44,182 nucleotides of DNA from Pseudomonas avellanae BPIC 631 (GTDB lineage Bacteria > Pseudomonadota > Gammaproteobacteria > Pseudomonadales > Pseudomonadaceae), in NCBI RefSeq assembly GCF_000444135.1, contig NZ_ATDK01000065.1, positions 1-44,182 on the forward strand, read 5' to 3'. This document shows positions 1 through 7,432 of the stretch, in pieces. The notes under the pieces were generated by a model that was not told where the DNA came from, did no database searches, and saw only the letters and a list, made by a program, of their open reading frames with translations. Position 1 is the stretch's first letter. Each line of letters starts with the position of its first letter. The translations under genes were made by a program, and so were the position numbers.

Positions 1-52
1 CTGCGGCCTCGCGTTTGAATTCAATGGAAAAGGTACGGCGTTGTTTGGTCAT
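1..52 (-). CDS. IS3-family transposase OrfA, N-terminal fragment (cut by window edge)
   Basis: Seventeen codons are visible, reading MTKQRRTFSIEFKREAA. This is the characteristic start of IS3-family OrfA proteins, the helix-turn-helix DNA-binding half of the transposase, which is normally joined to OrfB by a -1 frameshift. The start codon overlaps the stop codon of the hybrid trkH frame (TGATG at 50-54). The gene continues beyond base 1. Confidence 0.85.
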   Translation of the reverse strand, partial: MTKQRRTFSIEFKREAA

Positions 53-117
53 CAGACACCTCTATATCTGGCGATATTCTCGCCTAAATGAGTGTCCGGA
101 ATCATTAGACCACTACA
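1..117 (-). mobile_element. End of an IS3-family insertion sequence (continues off the window)
   Basis: Read on the minus strand, the element starts at 117 with TGTAGTGGTCTAATGATTCC, a TG-ended terminal sequence. It runs to the start codon of an IS3-type OrfA at 50-52. The outer edge is placed at 117 because the trkH reading frame is native up to the CTG codon at 118-120 and unrelated beyond it. The rest of the element (most of OrfA, OrfB and the other terminal repeat) lies outside the window, so the target duplication and exact group cannot be seen. IS3 family is inferred from the OrfA N-terminus and from the terminal sequence. Confidence 0.85.
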
Positions 118-882
118 CAGCGTGAAGGGCAGGCTGCCGAGAATCATCACCACAATCGCCACCCAGTGCACCGCAGGCTGCGGCCACTTGGCCAGCGACA
201 GGTCGGAAGTGGAGAAACCGCCCGTGGAAATTGCCGACATCGCGTGGTTGATCGCATCGAACAGGCTCATGCCCGCCGCCCAGAACGCCAGGCTGCCCAG
301 CGCGGTAAAGCCGACGTAGGCCAGCACGATGAACTTGGCCACCATGTGCGAGCGGGGCATGACCTTTTCCGAGCGGTCCGACGATTCGGTCTGAAACAGG
401 CGCATGCCGCCGATGCGCAGTAACGGCAGAATCGCCACGGCCATACCGATGAAACCGATACCGCCCAGCCAGTGGAGCATCGAACGCCAGATCAGAATGC
501 CTGGCGACATGCTGTCCAGGTTGCTGAGCACCGTCGAGCCGGTGGCTGTGATGCCCGACATGCTTTCGAAAAATGAGTCGGTGTAGCTGATGTGCTGGGT
601 CAGCAGAAAGGGCAGGGCGGCGAAGATGCACACCACGATCCAGCTGGAAACCGTGAGCATGTACATGTCACGAGGGCGTAACTGGACATTGTCGGGGCGT
701 CCGGGGACCACCAGCGCAAGGCCTGCGATAAAGGTGATGGCGCTGGCCCACAGAAACGAGCGCAAGTCTTCGAAACGGTCGTAGATGACCAGCGTGGCCA
801 TCGGCACGATCATGGCCACAGCCAGGGTGATCAGGAAGATGCCGATAATGAAACCGATAATGCGAAAGGTCGGCAACGACAT
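118..882 (-). pseudogene. trkH: trkH potassium uptake protein, truncated by IS insertion
   Basis: This is the N-terminal half of the K+-translocating membrane subunit of the Trk system, which works with the NAD-binding regulator TrkA. Two selectivity-filter loops of the family are visible: TATGSTVL at residues 112-119 and STGGFS at 219-224. The family is about 480 residues long with four such loops. Here native sequence ends at Leu255 (LPFTL), and the frame then runs into IS sequence for 21 codons, stopping at 52-54. The remaining half may lie beyond the IS, outside the window. With two of four pore loops missing, the product cannot form the normal channel. Loss of this copy is tolerable only if another K+ importer exists; that is inference. 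Confidence 0.9.
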
Positions 883-1056
883 GGATGGCTCTGGCTGGTA
901 TCAGGAAAGGCGCCATTCTACCTGCGCTTCAAGGCATGTAAACCAGCGCAATCCGCGGCAAGGTTCGACAGGCCGGGTAAGGAATTGTCCGCCGCACTCG
1001 TTATTGACGGTAAACAGGCTCTAGAATGCCCGATCATTTTTTCAAGGAGACAGCCC

Positions 1057-1617
1057 ATGCAGGCGCTCGAGGTTTTGCTCAATCGAGTATCGGTTCCACG
1101 ACTGGTCGACCCGGCCCCGGACGCTGCGCAGCGAGAAATCATGTTCGGCGCAGCCCTGCGCTCGCCGGATCATGGCCAGCTCAAGCCGTACCGCTTCCTG
1201 ACCGTCGAAGGCTCGGCCCGCGAGCGCATGGGCGATTTGCTGGTTGAAGCGCTGCAACAGAGCGGCAACGAAGTCACCCCGCAAGCGCTGGAAAAGGCCC
1301 GTCTCGGCCCGTTGCGTGCGCCGCTGGTCGTGGTGGTGATTGCCTGCCTGCAGGATCACTTCAAAGTACCCCGCAAAGAGCAACTTATCACCGCTGGATG
1401 CGCCGCCCACGGCGTGCTGCTGGCAGCGTATGCGCTGGGTGTCGGTGCAGTCTGGCGCACCGGGGATTTGTCCTATGCGCCGCAGGTTGCCCAAGGCTTC
1501 GGGCTTGCCGCGGGCGAAGAGGTGATTGGCTTTCTGTACCTGGGGACGCCCTTGAACCCGCCGCGCGAGGCCCCGAAGGTCGACGTTGGCGAGTTTGTCA
1601 GTGAGTGGCAGGGCTGA
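1057..1617 (+). CDS. ydjA: YdjA-type FMN-dependent nitroreductase
   Basis: A 186-residue protein of the small nitroreductase family, cytoplasmic and FMN-binding, using NAD(P)H to reduce nitro or quinone-like substrates; the natural substrate is unknown. It aligns by eye along its whole length with E. coli YdjA: MQALEVLLNR and RSPDHGQLKPYRF near the N-terminus, then KVPRKEQLITAGCAAHG, GAVWRTGDLS and GFLYLGTP toward the C-terminus. The ATG at 1057 is chosen because AAGGAG at 1044-1049 precedes it; the frame extends further upstream but without a comparable site. It stands alone: divergent from the broken trkH and convergent with cpxA. Confidence 0.92.
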   Translation: MQALEVLLNRVSVPRLVDPAPDAAQREIMFGAALRSPDHGQLKPYRFLTVEGSARERMGDLLVEALQQSGNEVTPQALEKARLGPLRAPLVVVVIACLQDHFKVPRKEQLITAGCAAHGVLLAAYALGVGAVWRTGDLSYAPQVAQGFGLAAGEEVIGFLYLGTPLNPPREAPKVDVGEFVSEWQG

Positions 1618-1630
1618 CGTGCTGGCCGGC

Positions 1631-2983
1631 CTAAACCGATGAAGGGCTGATCGGCTCTCTGGGCAGGTCAAGCGTGGCAATGAACCCGCCGTCCGGGTGA
1701 TTGCCCAGTATCAGGTTACCGCCATGTCGCTCGGCGGCACGTTTGGCAATTGCCAGCCCCAGGCCGTGGCCCGGCGTGCTCTGGCCGGGGGCACGGTAAA
1801 AAGGTTCGCCCAGCTGCGCCAGATGCTCGTCGGCAACGCCTGGGCCGTGGTCGCGAACGCTCAGGCTGACTCGATCGCCTACCTGAATCGCCTGCAAGTC
1901 TATCCGCTGCCCGGCCGGGTTGAAGCGCAGGGCGTTGCGCAGCAGGTTGTCCAGCGCCCGCTCGATCATGTCCGGCCAGCCTTGCAGGTGCAGATCGTGC
2001 TGCACCTCGACCTGAATATGCTGTTCGGCACCGTCCAGGTGCGTGTCGTTTTTCAGTCGGTGCAACAGCTCGCTCAAATCGACCGGCTCAGGCCCACCGA
2101 AATCTGCGTCCAGACGCGCCAAGGCCAGAATCTCGCTGATCAGCGCTTCCAGTCGGTCACATTCACGGCCCAGACGCGGCCAGAGCTTTTCACGCTCGGC
2201 AGGTTCTGCGCGTTCAGCCAGTGCCAGAGCAATGCGCAGTCGGGCCAGAGGCGAGCGCAACTCGTGTGACACATCGCGCAACAGCTGACGCTGACTGCCG
2301 ATCAGGCTTTGCAGGCGCGCGCCCATGCGGTTGAAATCAGTGGCCAGCACGCCGAATTCGTCGCGGCGGTTGGCCAGTTGGCCGAGACTGTGCTGTTGAT
2401 AACTGGTCTGCCCCAGATCATGCACGGCACCGCGCAGACGGCTCAGCGGGCGAGTGATCGAGAGTGTCACAAACAGGCTGAACAGGGTCAGAACCACCAG
2501 CGCGATACCCAGCGCACTCAGCGGCCACATCAGGCTCTGGCGATGCCAGGCGTCAAGTTCCGGGTGCGGGATGCGGTAGATGAACAGGTAGGTTTCACCG
2601 GTCTTCGGGCTGCTGTATTCGGTGGCCAACCGGCGCCAGGGCAGTTTGCGGCCGTTTTCGTCGGCGTCTTCCTGCTGACGGGCTTCAAACGCGGCAGCGC
2701 GTGGCGGGAAGGTGCCGCGTATGACCGGTTCGCCGCTGTCGCTGAGCACCTGAACATCGATGCGGTTACGCCGTTTGATGTCCTGTAGAAAAGCCTGAGC
2801 GCTGTCGGCACCGTTTTCCTCGAAGCGCTGCGTCCAGTTTTCTGGCAACGAGTTGAGCACCGGGTGGCGGTTGAGGATCCACGCGTCCTGGTCGAGCATA
2901 TGCCCCAGCAGTACCGACAGCCCTGCAACCAGAGCGATGGCCAGCCAGAAGCTGGCCAGGATTCGCCAGAACAATGAGCGCAC
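1631..2983 (-). CDS. cpxA: CpxA-like sensor histidine kinase
   Basis: An inner-membrane sensor kinase of 450 residues, the likely partner of the response regulator at 3720-4397. Domains in order: first membrane segment about 5-27, periplasmic sensor about 28-150, second membrane segment about 151-174, HAMP about 175-228, phospho-acceptor His240 in DVSHELRSPL, then the ATPase with N350, DHGPG at 378-382 and GHGLGL at 405-410. All catalytic boxes are intact. The start is a GTG at 2981-2983 with only a weak upstream GGGAA, and it begins about 20 nt after a strong intrinsic terminator. Expression is therefore probably low or depends on readthrough. The Cpx name rests on the association with a Spy/CpxP-like gene and a CpxR-like regulator, as in P. 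aeruginosa. Confidence 0.88.
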   Translation of the reverse strand: MRSLFWRILASFWLAIALVAGLSVLLGHMLDQDAWILNRHPVLNSLPENWTQRFEENGADSAQAFLQDIKRRNRIDVQVLSDSGEPVIRGTFPPRAAAFEARQQEDADENGRKLPWRRLATEYSSPKTGETYLFIYRIPHPELDAWHRQSLMWPLSALGIALVVLTLFSLFVTLSITRPLSRLRGAVHDLGQTSYQQHSLGQLANRRDEFGVLATDFNRMGARLQSLIGSQRQLLRDVSHELRSPLARLRIALALAERAEPAEREKLWPRLGRECDRLEALISEILALARLDADFGGPEPVDLSELLHRLKNDTHLDGAEQHIQVEVQHDLHLQGWPDMIERALDNLLRNALRFNPAGQRIDLQAIQVGDRVSLSVRDHGPGVADEHLAQLGEPFYRAPGQSTPGHGLGLAIAKRAAERHGGNLILGNHPDGGFIATLDLPREPISPSSV

Positions 2984-3002
2984 AGGATTCCCGCGATCTC
3001 AG

Positions 3003-3036
3003 TAAAAAAGCCCGGCATGCGTGTGCATGCCGGGTT
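3003..3036 (-). terminator. Intrinsic terminator between the cpxP-like gene and cpxA
   Basis: A perfect 10-bp stem (3011-3020 paired with 3025-3034, CCCGGCATGC on the plus strand) with a 4-nt loop. On the minus strand it is followed by CTTTTTT (3004-3010). It lies after the stop of the Spy/CpxP-like gene and directly before the cpxA start. Confidence 0.88.
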
Positions 3037-3069
3037 GGTTTCAACTCATCGGGCCAGTCGGCCTGACGG

Positions 3070-3534
3070 TTATTGGGCCTTGGCTGTTTTTGCCGCTTTC
3101 CAGGCTTTGAATTCTGCCCATTCGGCGCGGCGTTCGTCTTCTTTCTTTTTGATTTCGTCGAACTGCTTCTGCTGATCAGGCTTGAGCAGTGCGCGAACTT
3201 CGCTGTCGGTCTTGGAGCGTTTGGCTTCGATTTCGTCTCGCATTGCCTTTTGGTCGGCAGCCGGCATTTTTTCCAGGTAGCTTTGAGTGATCTCGCGACG
3301 CTCATGCATCTGCTCGCGCATCAAACGATCAATCTGCTGACGCTGTTCGCGGGTCAGGTCCAGCTCTTTGAGTGGGCCTGGGCCGCGATGCATACCAGGG
3401 CCACGGTCATCACGCTGCATGTGCATGCCGGGTGCGTCTGCATCAGGGCCACCGGCTGGAGGTGCTGGCGGAGCGGCCATTGCGAGAGTTGGCAGGGCGG
3501 TGGCGAACATCAGAGCGATCAGGGTCTTGCGCAT
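3070..3534 (-). CDS. Spy/CpxP-like periplasmic LTXXQ protein
   Basis: A 154-residue exported protein. A signal peptide (residues 1-20, MRKTLIALMFATALPTLAMA) is followed by a Pro/Gly/Asp/Met-rich linker, then a charged helical domain with two LTXXQ-type motifs: LTREQRQQIDRL, and LKPDQQKQF further on. Spy and CpxP are periplasmic chaperones or negative regulators that sense misfolded proteins and damp the Cpx kinase. The gene sits between cpxR and cpxA, which supports such a role here (inference). The ATG at 3532-3534 is chosen because it follows AAGGAG and gives a clean signal peptide; a 22-codon in-frame extension upstream lacks both. The C-terminus is Lys/Ala-rich. It lies 185 bp downstream of cpxR, with a repeat element in the gap. 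Confidence 0.88.
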   Translation of the reverse strand: MRKTLIALMFATALPTLAMAAPPAPPAGGPDADAPGMHMQRDDRGPGMHRGPGPLKELDLTREQRQQIDRLMREQMHERREITQSYLEKMPAADQKAMRDEIEAKRSKTDSEVRALLKPDQQKQFDEIKKKEDERRAEWAEFKAWKAAKTAKAQ

Positions 3535-3642
3535 GGTGTATCTCCTTGTCTCTAGTGCGGCTTGATGCCGATGAGCCCAGTTTAGGGAGATCAAGGTCAA
3601 GCGCGGTCAGCGCTTGGTAAAGCTTGTGTAAGGGGGTAGGTA

Positions 3643-3719
3643 CAAGTTGTCAGCTGCAAGCTGCAAGCCAGAAGCGCTTTGCTTTTACTTGCAGCTTGCC
3701 ACTTGAAGCTTGCCGCTGC
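3643..3719. repeat. GCAAGCTGCAAG-type inverted repeat
   Basis: Arms GCAAGCTGCAAG (3656-3667) and CTTGCAGCTTGC (3688-3699) form a 12-bp perfect inverted repeat, followed by a further related copy (ACTTGAAGCTTGCCGCT). It abuts the cpxR stop codon and could act as a weak transcriptional punctuation mark. A related element is at 18724-18758. Confidence 0.7.
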
Positions 3720-4397
3720 TCAAAGAGCATAATAATACCCGCGGCTGCGCAGGGCGACGATGCGGGGGCGGCCGTCGGGGTGCGGGCCTATTTTCTTGCG
3801 CAGGTTGCTGACGTGCATGTCCAGGCTGCGATCGTACAGGGTCAGCTTGCGGCCCAGTGCCAGTTGCGCCAGTTCCTGCTTGTCCACCGGTTCGCCGGGC
3901 TGGCGCATCAGCGCTTCGAGCAAACGGCTCTCGGACACGGTCAGGGTCAGTTCTTTCTCATCGACACTCACCACGCCGCGCATCGGGCTGAACGTCAGGT
4001 CGCCCAGCTCGAGTTGCGTGGACGACGCGACGGGGTGGCTGCGGCGCAGCACAGCGCGCAGCCGGGCGGTGAGTTCGCGGGGGTCGCAGGGTTTTGCCAG
4101 GTAATCATCAGCGCCCAGTTCAAGGCCCAGAATGCGGTCCAGCGGCTCGCCGCGTGCCGAAAGCATGACCACGGGCAGGTCGGGATGGTCGGCGCGCAAT
4201 TGCTTGAGCAGTTCCAGGCCGCTGCCGTCGGGCAGCATCACATCCAGCACCACGGCAGCCGGAGCAGCCTCGGCCAGAGCCTGACGTGCGCTGGTCCCGT
4301 CGTGACAGGCGCGTACCTGAAAACCTTCCTGGCTCAGCCAACTGCACAGAAGTTCGCACAGCTCCTGATCATCATCAATTAGTAACAGCTCGCTCAT
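3720..4397 (-). CDS. cpxR: CpxR-like OmpR-family response regulator
   Basis: A 225-residue DNA-binding response regulator. The receiver domain occupies residues 1-115, with the acidic pocket D8-D10, phospho-acceptor D52 (VVLDVMLPDGSG), S80 and K102. A winged-helix domain follows (about 130-225), ending DMHVSNLRKKIGPHPDG and RGYYYAL. It is expected to be phosphorylated by the kinase at 1631-2983 and to control envelope-stress genes. The start ATG is 7 nt from the stop of the upstream coiled-coil protein gene, so the two are probably co-transcribed. I searched for the GTAAA-N5-GTAAA box in the promoter region upstream of 4818 and found only an inverted TTTAC/GTAAA pair, which is not the known arrangement. 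Confidence 0.9.
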   Translation of the reverse strand: MSELLLIDDDQELCELLCSWLSQEGFQVRACHDGTSARQALAEAAPAAVVLDVMLPDGSGLELLKQLRADHPDLPVVMLSARGEPLDRILGLELGADDYLAKPCDPRELTARLRAVLRRSHPVASSTQLELGDLTFSPMRGVVSVDEKELTLTVSESRLLEALMRQPGEPVDKQELAQLALGRKLTLYDRSLDMHVSNLRKKIGPHPDGRPRIVALRSRGYYYAL

Positions 4398-4404
4398 GAC
4401 TCAC

Positions 4405-4818
4405 TCAATTTAGCCACTGCCGACGTTGCCTACGCCAACCGCTGATCAATATACCGCAGAGAAGGGCGAACATCGCAACGCCACCGCCCGCGACGAACCA
4501 TTGTTGCTGCTCGGTCAGCAAGCGCGGAGGCGCGGCCGACAATGCTTCTTTGAGCTGCAACTTGAGCTTTTGGTTCTCTTGGCGCAAGCGCGTCAACAGC
4601 GCGGTGTCGCGCTCCGGGTTGGCGTTCTGCAACTGTTGTGTCAGCTCGTCGCGCTGACGCTCGCTGTCCTTGAGGCGCAACTGCAGGTCGGCAATCTGGT
4701 TGGCGGGGGTAGGCAGGTGCAAAGGCTGAACTGCACCGGTTTCATTAACCGTCTCGGCGTTTACCGGCACACCCGTCGCCATCAACACCGCCCACAGACA
4801 CCACGTACCTGAACGCAT
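4405..4818 (-). CDS. Exported coiled-coil protein with C-terminal membrane anchor
   Basis: A 137-residue protein of unknown function. A signal sequence covers about 1-21 (cleavage near VNA-ET). A coiled coil (about 40-95) follows, rich in Leu, Gln, Arg and Glu (QLRLKDSERQRDELTQQL and on). Then comes one membrane segment (about 108-128, WFVAGGGVAMFALLCGILIS) and a short basic tail. The arrangement resembles the C-terminal half of the SH3-and-anchor (YgiM-like) family but lacks the SH3 domain. It should sit in the inner membrane with the coiled coil in the periplasm. It is the first gene of the cpxR transcription unit, so an envelope-sensing accessory role is possible but unproven. Confidence 0.75.
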   Translation of the reverse strand: MRSGTWCLWAVLMATGVPVNAETVNETGAVQPLHLPTPANQIADLQLRLKDSERQRDELTQQLQNANPERDTALLTRLRQENQKLKLQLKEALSAAPPRLLTEQQQWFVAGGGVAMFALLCGILISGWRRQRRQWLN

Positions 4819-4910
4819 CTGAATTCCCTTTTACCGAACCGTGTAAATTCGCACATTGAGCAGGTTATCGGCAGGGCGTCGGGAAATATGAGCAAGGGCG
4901 GCGCAAGCGA

Positions 4911-4942
4911 CACCGCTCTGCTTCAATACAAACAGAGCGGTG
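4911..4942. terminator. Strong stem-loop downstream of yciI
   Basis: A perfect 10-bp stem, CACCGCTCTG (4911-4920) and CAGAGCGGTG (4933-4942), with a 12-nt loop, 20 nt beyond the yciI stop. No T-run follows on the minus strand, so it may be an RNA-stabilising hairpin rather than a full intrinsic terminator. Confidence 0.5.
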
Positions 4943-4962
4943 CAAGGTTTTTGCAGGGGGGA

Positions 4963-5262
4963 TCAGGGCAGCACTTGCTTGAACGGCTTGACCACGACGT
5001 TGGCGTAGACGCCAGCTGCAACGTACGGGTCGGCTTCGGCCCAGGTTTTCGCTGCGCTCAAGGATTCGAACTCGGCGACAACCAGGCTGCCGCTGAAACC
5101 GGCAGCGCCCGGATCGTTGCTCTCGACCGCCGGATGTGGGCCGGCCAGTACCAAGCGGCCGGCATCCTTGAGCGCGTTCAGGCGTTCAAGGTGTGCAGGG
5201 CGTACACTCAAGCGCTTTTCCAGCGAGTTTTCGACGTCAGTGGCGATGATTGCGTAGAGCAT
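4963..5262 (-). CDS. yciI: YciI family protein
   Basis: A 99-residue cytoplasmic protein of the YciI/YCII family (ferredoxin-like alpha/beta fold with a conserved His-Asp pair). Visible motifs are [35 protein letters not shown] with the conserved His, AGPHPA, and the C-terminal DPYVAAGVY segment. The family's biochemical activity is not settled. The start is one base from the stop of yciB, so the two form an operon, an association also known in other gamma-proteobacteria. Confidence 0.9.
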   Translation of the reverse strand: MLYAIIATDVENSLEKRLSVRPAHLERLNALKDAGRLVLAGPHPAVESNDPGAAGFSGSLVVAEFESLSAAKTWAEADPYVAAGVYANVVVKPFKQVLP

Positions 5263-5263
5263 G

Positions 5264-5860
5264 TCAGTCCTCGGATTTGGGCGTATTGGGTGTGGTGTCG
5301 TGCAGATGGCGCGACAGGTAGATCCCCTGGCCGACCAGGAAAATCAGGGTCATGCCCAGGCTGCCGAACACTTTGAAGTCGACCCAGAATTCCTGATAAG
5401 TGAACGCCACGTACAGGTTGGCCGCGCCGCAGAACAGGAAGAAGATGATCCAGGCGATGTTCAGCCTGGTCCAGATGGCCGCCGGCAGGGTCAGTGCGTG
5501 GCCCATGATGCGCTGGATAAGCGGGCGGTCACCGATGAAGTGACTGCCGGCGAAGGCCACGGCAAACAGCCAGTTGACCACCGGGGCTTTCCACTTCAGG
5601 AAGGTTTCGCTGTGAAAAGCCAGCGTCAGGCTGCCGAACACCAGGCAGGCGACGAGCGTCAGCCATTGGCTCTTTTCCAGCTTGCGCTGCTTGATGTAAA
5701 GAATGCCGTAGACCACCACCGAACTGATGATGAGCATGGCCGTTGCGCTGAATATGCCACCGAACGTGTAACTGTTGCCGAGGATATCCACGGCACGCGG
5801 CTCGGTTTTGTAGACGATGAAAAACAGGAGCAGCGGGATGAAGTCGATGAATTGTTTCAC
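5264..5860 (-). CDS. yciB: YciB / IspZ inner-membrane septation protein A
   Basis: A 198-residue multi-spanning inner-membrane protein involved in cell envelope synthesis and septation. The start [18 protein letters not shown] is the family's signature, which fixes translation at the GTG at 5858-5860; an in-frame ATG at 5897-5899 would add 13 non-homologous residues. Five hydrophobic segments are visible, with the conserved [11 protein letters not shown] and [11 protein letters not shown] stretches between them. No strong ribosome site precedes the GTG. It is the first gene of a yciB-yciI pair and diverges from rnm; the shared gap is 65 bp. Confidence 0.9.
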   Translation of the reverse strand: MKQFIDFIPLLLFFIVYKTEPRAVDILGNSYTFGGIFSATAMLIISSVVVYGILYIKQRKLEKSQWLTLVACLVFGSLTLAFHSETFLKWKAPVVNWLFAVAFAGSHFIGDRPLIQRIMGHALTLPAAIWTRLNIAWIIFFLFCGAANLYVAFTYQEFWVDFKVFGSLGMTLIFLVGQGIYLSRHLHDTTPNTPKSED

Positions 5861-5925
5861 AATGGCAGCCAGAAGCAGGATGTGGCGGCATAATAACAAA
5901 CATCAATGAACACGAAAGCACCACT

Positions 5926-6789
5926 ATGAATGTTGACCTGCATTGCCACAGCACCGCCTCCGACGGGGCACTCTCGCCCACGGCGCTGGTTGCCCGTGCT
6001 CATGAATACGGCGTGCGCGTCCTTTCGCTGACCGACCACGACACCCTCGAAGGGCTTGAAGAGGCCCGTACAGCGGCGCATTCACTGGGTATGCAGCTGG
6101 TCAACGGGGTCGAGCTGTCCTGCACCTGGGGCGGCGCGACCATTCATGTGCTGGGCTACGGATTCGACACTCAGGCCCCGGCATTGACCGAAGCCATCGC
6201 CCGTCTGCATGAAGGGCGCTGGCTGCGCGCTGAAGAAATCAGTCGTAAATTGGCGATCAAAGGTATGCCTGGCGCGCTGGAAGGTGCCCGGGCCATCCAG
6301 CAAGAGCTGGGTGACAGCGGCAATGCGCCCGCGCGTCCGCACTTCGCCGACTTCATGGTGCGCGCAGGTTTCGTCAAGGATCGCGCCGAAGCGTTTCGCA
6401 AATGGCTGGGGGCCGGCAAGCTGGGCGATGTCAAGCAGCACTGGCCGACGCTGGAAGACACCGTGGCCACGTTGCGCGCCTCGGGCGCATGGGTCAGCCT
6501 CGCGCATCCTTCGCATTATGACTTTACCCGCAGTAAACGGCGTAAACTGGTCGGCGATTTCGTCCAGGCCGGTGGCCACGCCATCGAAGTGGTCAATGGC
6601 ATGCAACCTGCCGATCAGGTCGGCACCCTGGCCATCCTTGCCCGCGAGTTCGGTCTGCTGGTTTCGGCCGGCAGCGACTTCCACGGTCCCGGCAACTGGG
6701 GCGAGATCGGCACTTACCGTCCGGTGCCTGAGGATCTACCGCCTTTATGGTGCAGATTCAAACATGAACAGCCTACTGCCGCCGTCTGA
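5926..6789 (+). CDS. rnm: RNase AM / 3',5'-nucleoside bisphosphate phosphatase (PHP domain)
   Basis: A 287-residue PHP-domain metallophosphoesterase of the YciV/RNase AM type. The family removes 3'-phosphate from 3',5'-bisphosphorylated nucleosides, degrades short RNAs 5' to 3', and matures rRNA 5' ends. Metal-binding motifs are clear: DLHCHSTASDG at residues 4-14, LTDHDTLEG near 36-44, NGVELS near 61-66, and late His/Asp motifs SLAHPSHYD and SAGSDFHGP. It leads a plus-strand operon: 13 nt separate it from yciO. The rnm-yciO order matches the E. coli region downstream of the trp leader. Confidence 0.9.
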   Translation: MNVDLHCHSTASDGALSPTALVARAHEYGVRVLSLTDHDTLEGLEEARTAAHSLGMQLVNGVELSCTWGGATIHVLGYGFDTQAPALTEAIARLHEGRWLRAEEISRKLAIKGMPGALEGARAIQQELGDSGNAPARPHFADFMVRAGFVKDRAEAFRKWLGAGKLGDVKQHWPTLEDTVATLRASGAWVSLAHPSHYDFTRSKRRKLVGDFVQAGGHAIEVVNGMQPADQVGTLAILAREFGLLVSAGSDFHGPGNWGEIGTYRPVPEDLPPLWCRFKHEQPTAAV

Positions 6790-6802
6790 ACAGGAAGTTA
6801 AC

Positions 6803-7432
6803 GTGAGTCAATTTTTCCAGGTCCATCCGGAAAACCCGCAGCCGCGCCTGATCAAACAGGCCGCGGAAATCATAAAAGCCGGCGGGCTGGTGGTCTACCC
6901 GACAGATTCCTCCTACGCGCTGGGTTGCCAGATCGGCGACAAGAGCGCCATCGAGCGTATCCGCCGCCTGCGTCAGCTGGACGACAAGCACAATTTCACC
7001 CTGATGTGCTGCGACCTGTCGCAACTGGGGCTGTTTGCCAAGGTCGACACCGGCGCGTTCCGTGCGCTCAAGGCGCACACGCCAGGGCCTTACACCTTTA
7101 TTCTCAACGCCACCCGCGAAGTGCCGCGCCTGATCCTGCACCCCAAGCGCCGCACCATTGGCCTGCGTGTGCCGAGCCATCCCATCGCCCAGGCGTTGCT
7201 GGAGCAACTGGGCGAGCCGCTGATGAGCGTCAGCCTGATCATGCCGGGTGACACCGTGCCGCTCAGCGATCCCTACGAAATGCGCCAGATTCTCGAGCAT
7301 CACGTGGACCTGATCATCGATGGCGGGATCGGCGGTATTTCGGCGTCCACCGTCATTAATCTGTCCGAGGGCGAGCCGCAGATCGTTCGTGTCGGTTGTG
7401 GTGACCCGACCCCGTTCGGTGACCGCGCTTAA
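6803..7432 (+). CDS. yciO: YciO-like Sua5/YrdC-family protein
   Basis: A 209-residue member of the Sua5/YrdC/YciO family, which binds tRNA or ATP-like ligands; Sua5/YrdC makes threonylcarbamoyl-AMP for tRNA t6A. YciO is the weakly active paralogue. Motifs: GGLVVYPTDSSYALGCQ (family nucleotide/threonine pocket), GPYTFIL, RTIGLRVPSHP and ISASTVINLS. The reading frame is open far upstream inside rnm, but the GTG at 6803 is preceded by AGGAAG (6792-6797) and gives the family's length. It overlaps scpA by one base (TAATG), so translation is probably coupled. Confidence 0.9.
   Translation: MSQFFQVHPENPQPRLIKQAAEIIKAGGLVVYPTDSSYALGCQIGDKSAIERIRRLRQLDDKHNFTLMCCDLSQLGLFAKVDTGAFRALKAHTPGPYTFILNATREVPRLILHPKRRTIGLRVPSHPIAQALLEQLGEPLMSVSLIMPGDTVPLSDPYEMRQILEHHVDLIIDGGIGGISASTVINLSEGEPQIVRVGCGDPTPFGDRA

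Noticed and set aside
1042..1680. A 212-codon open frame on the minus strand
   Set aside because: Opposite the nitroreductase gene, which has a ribosome site and full-length homology; the mirror frame has neither.
4819..4900. CpxR box upstream of the cpxR operon
   Set aside because: Only an inverted TTTAC..GTAAA pair is present; the known box is a direct repeat GTAAA-N5-GTAAA.
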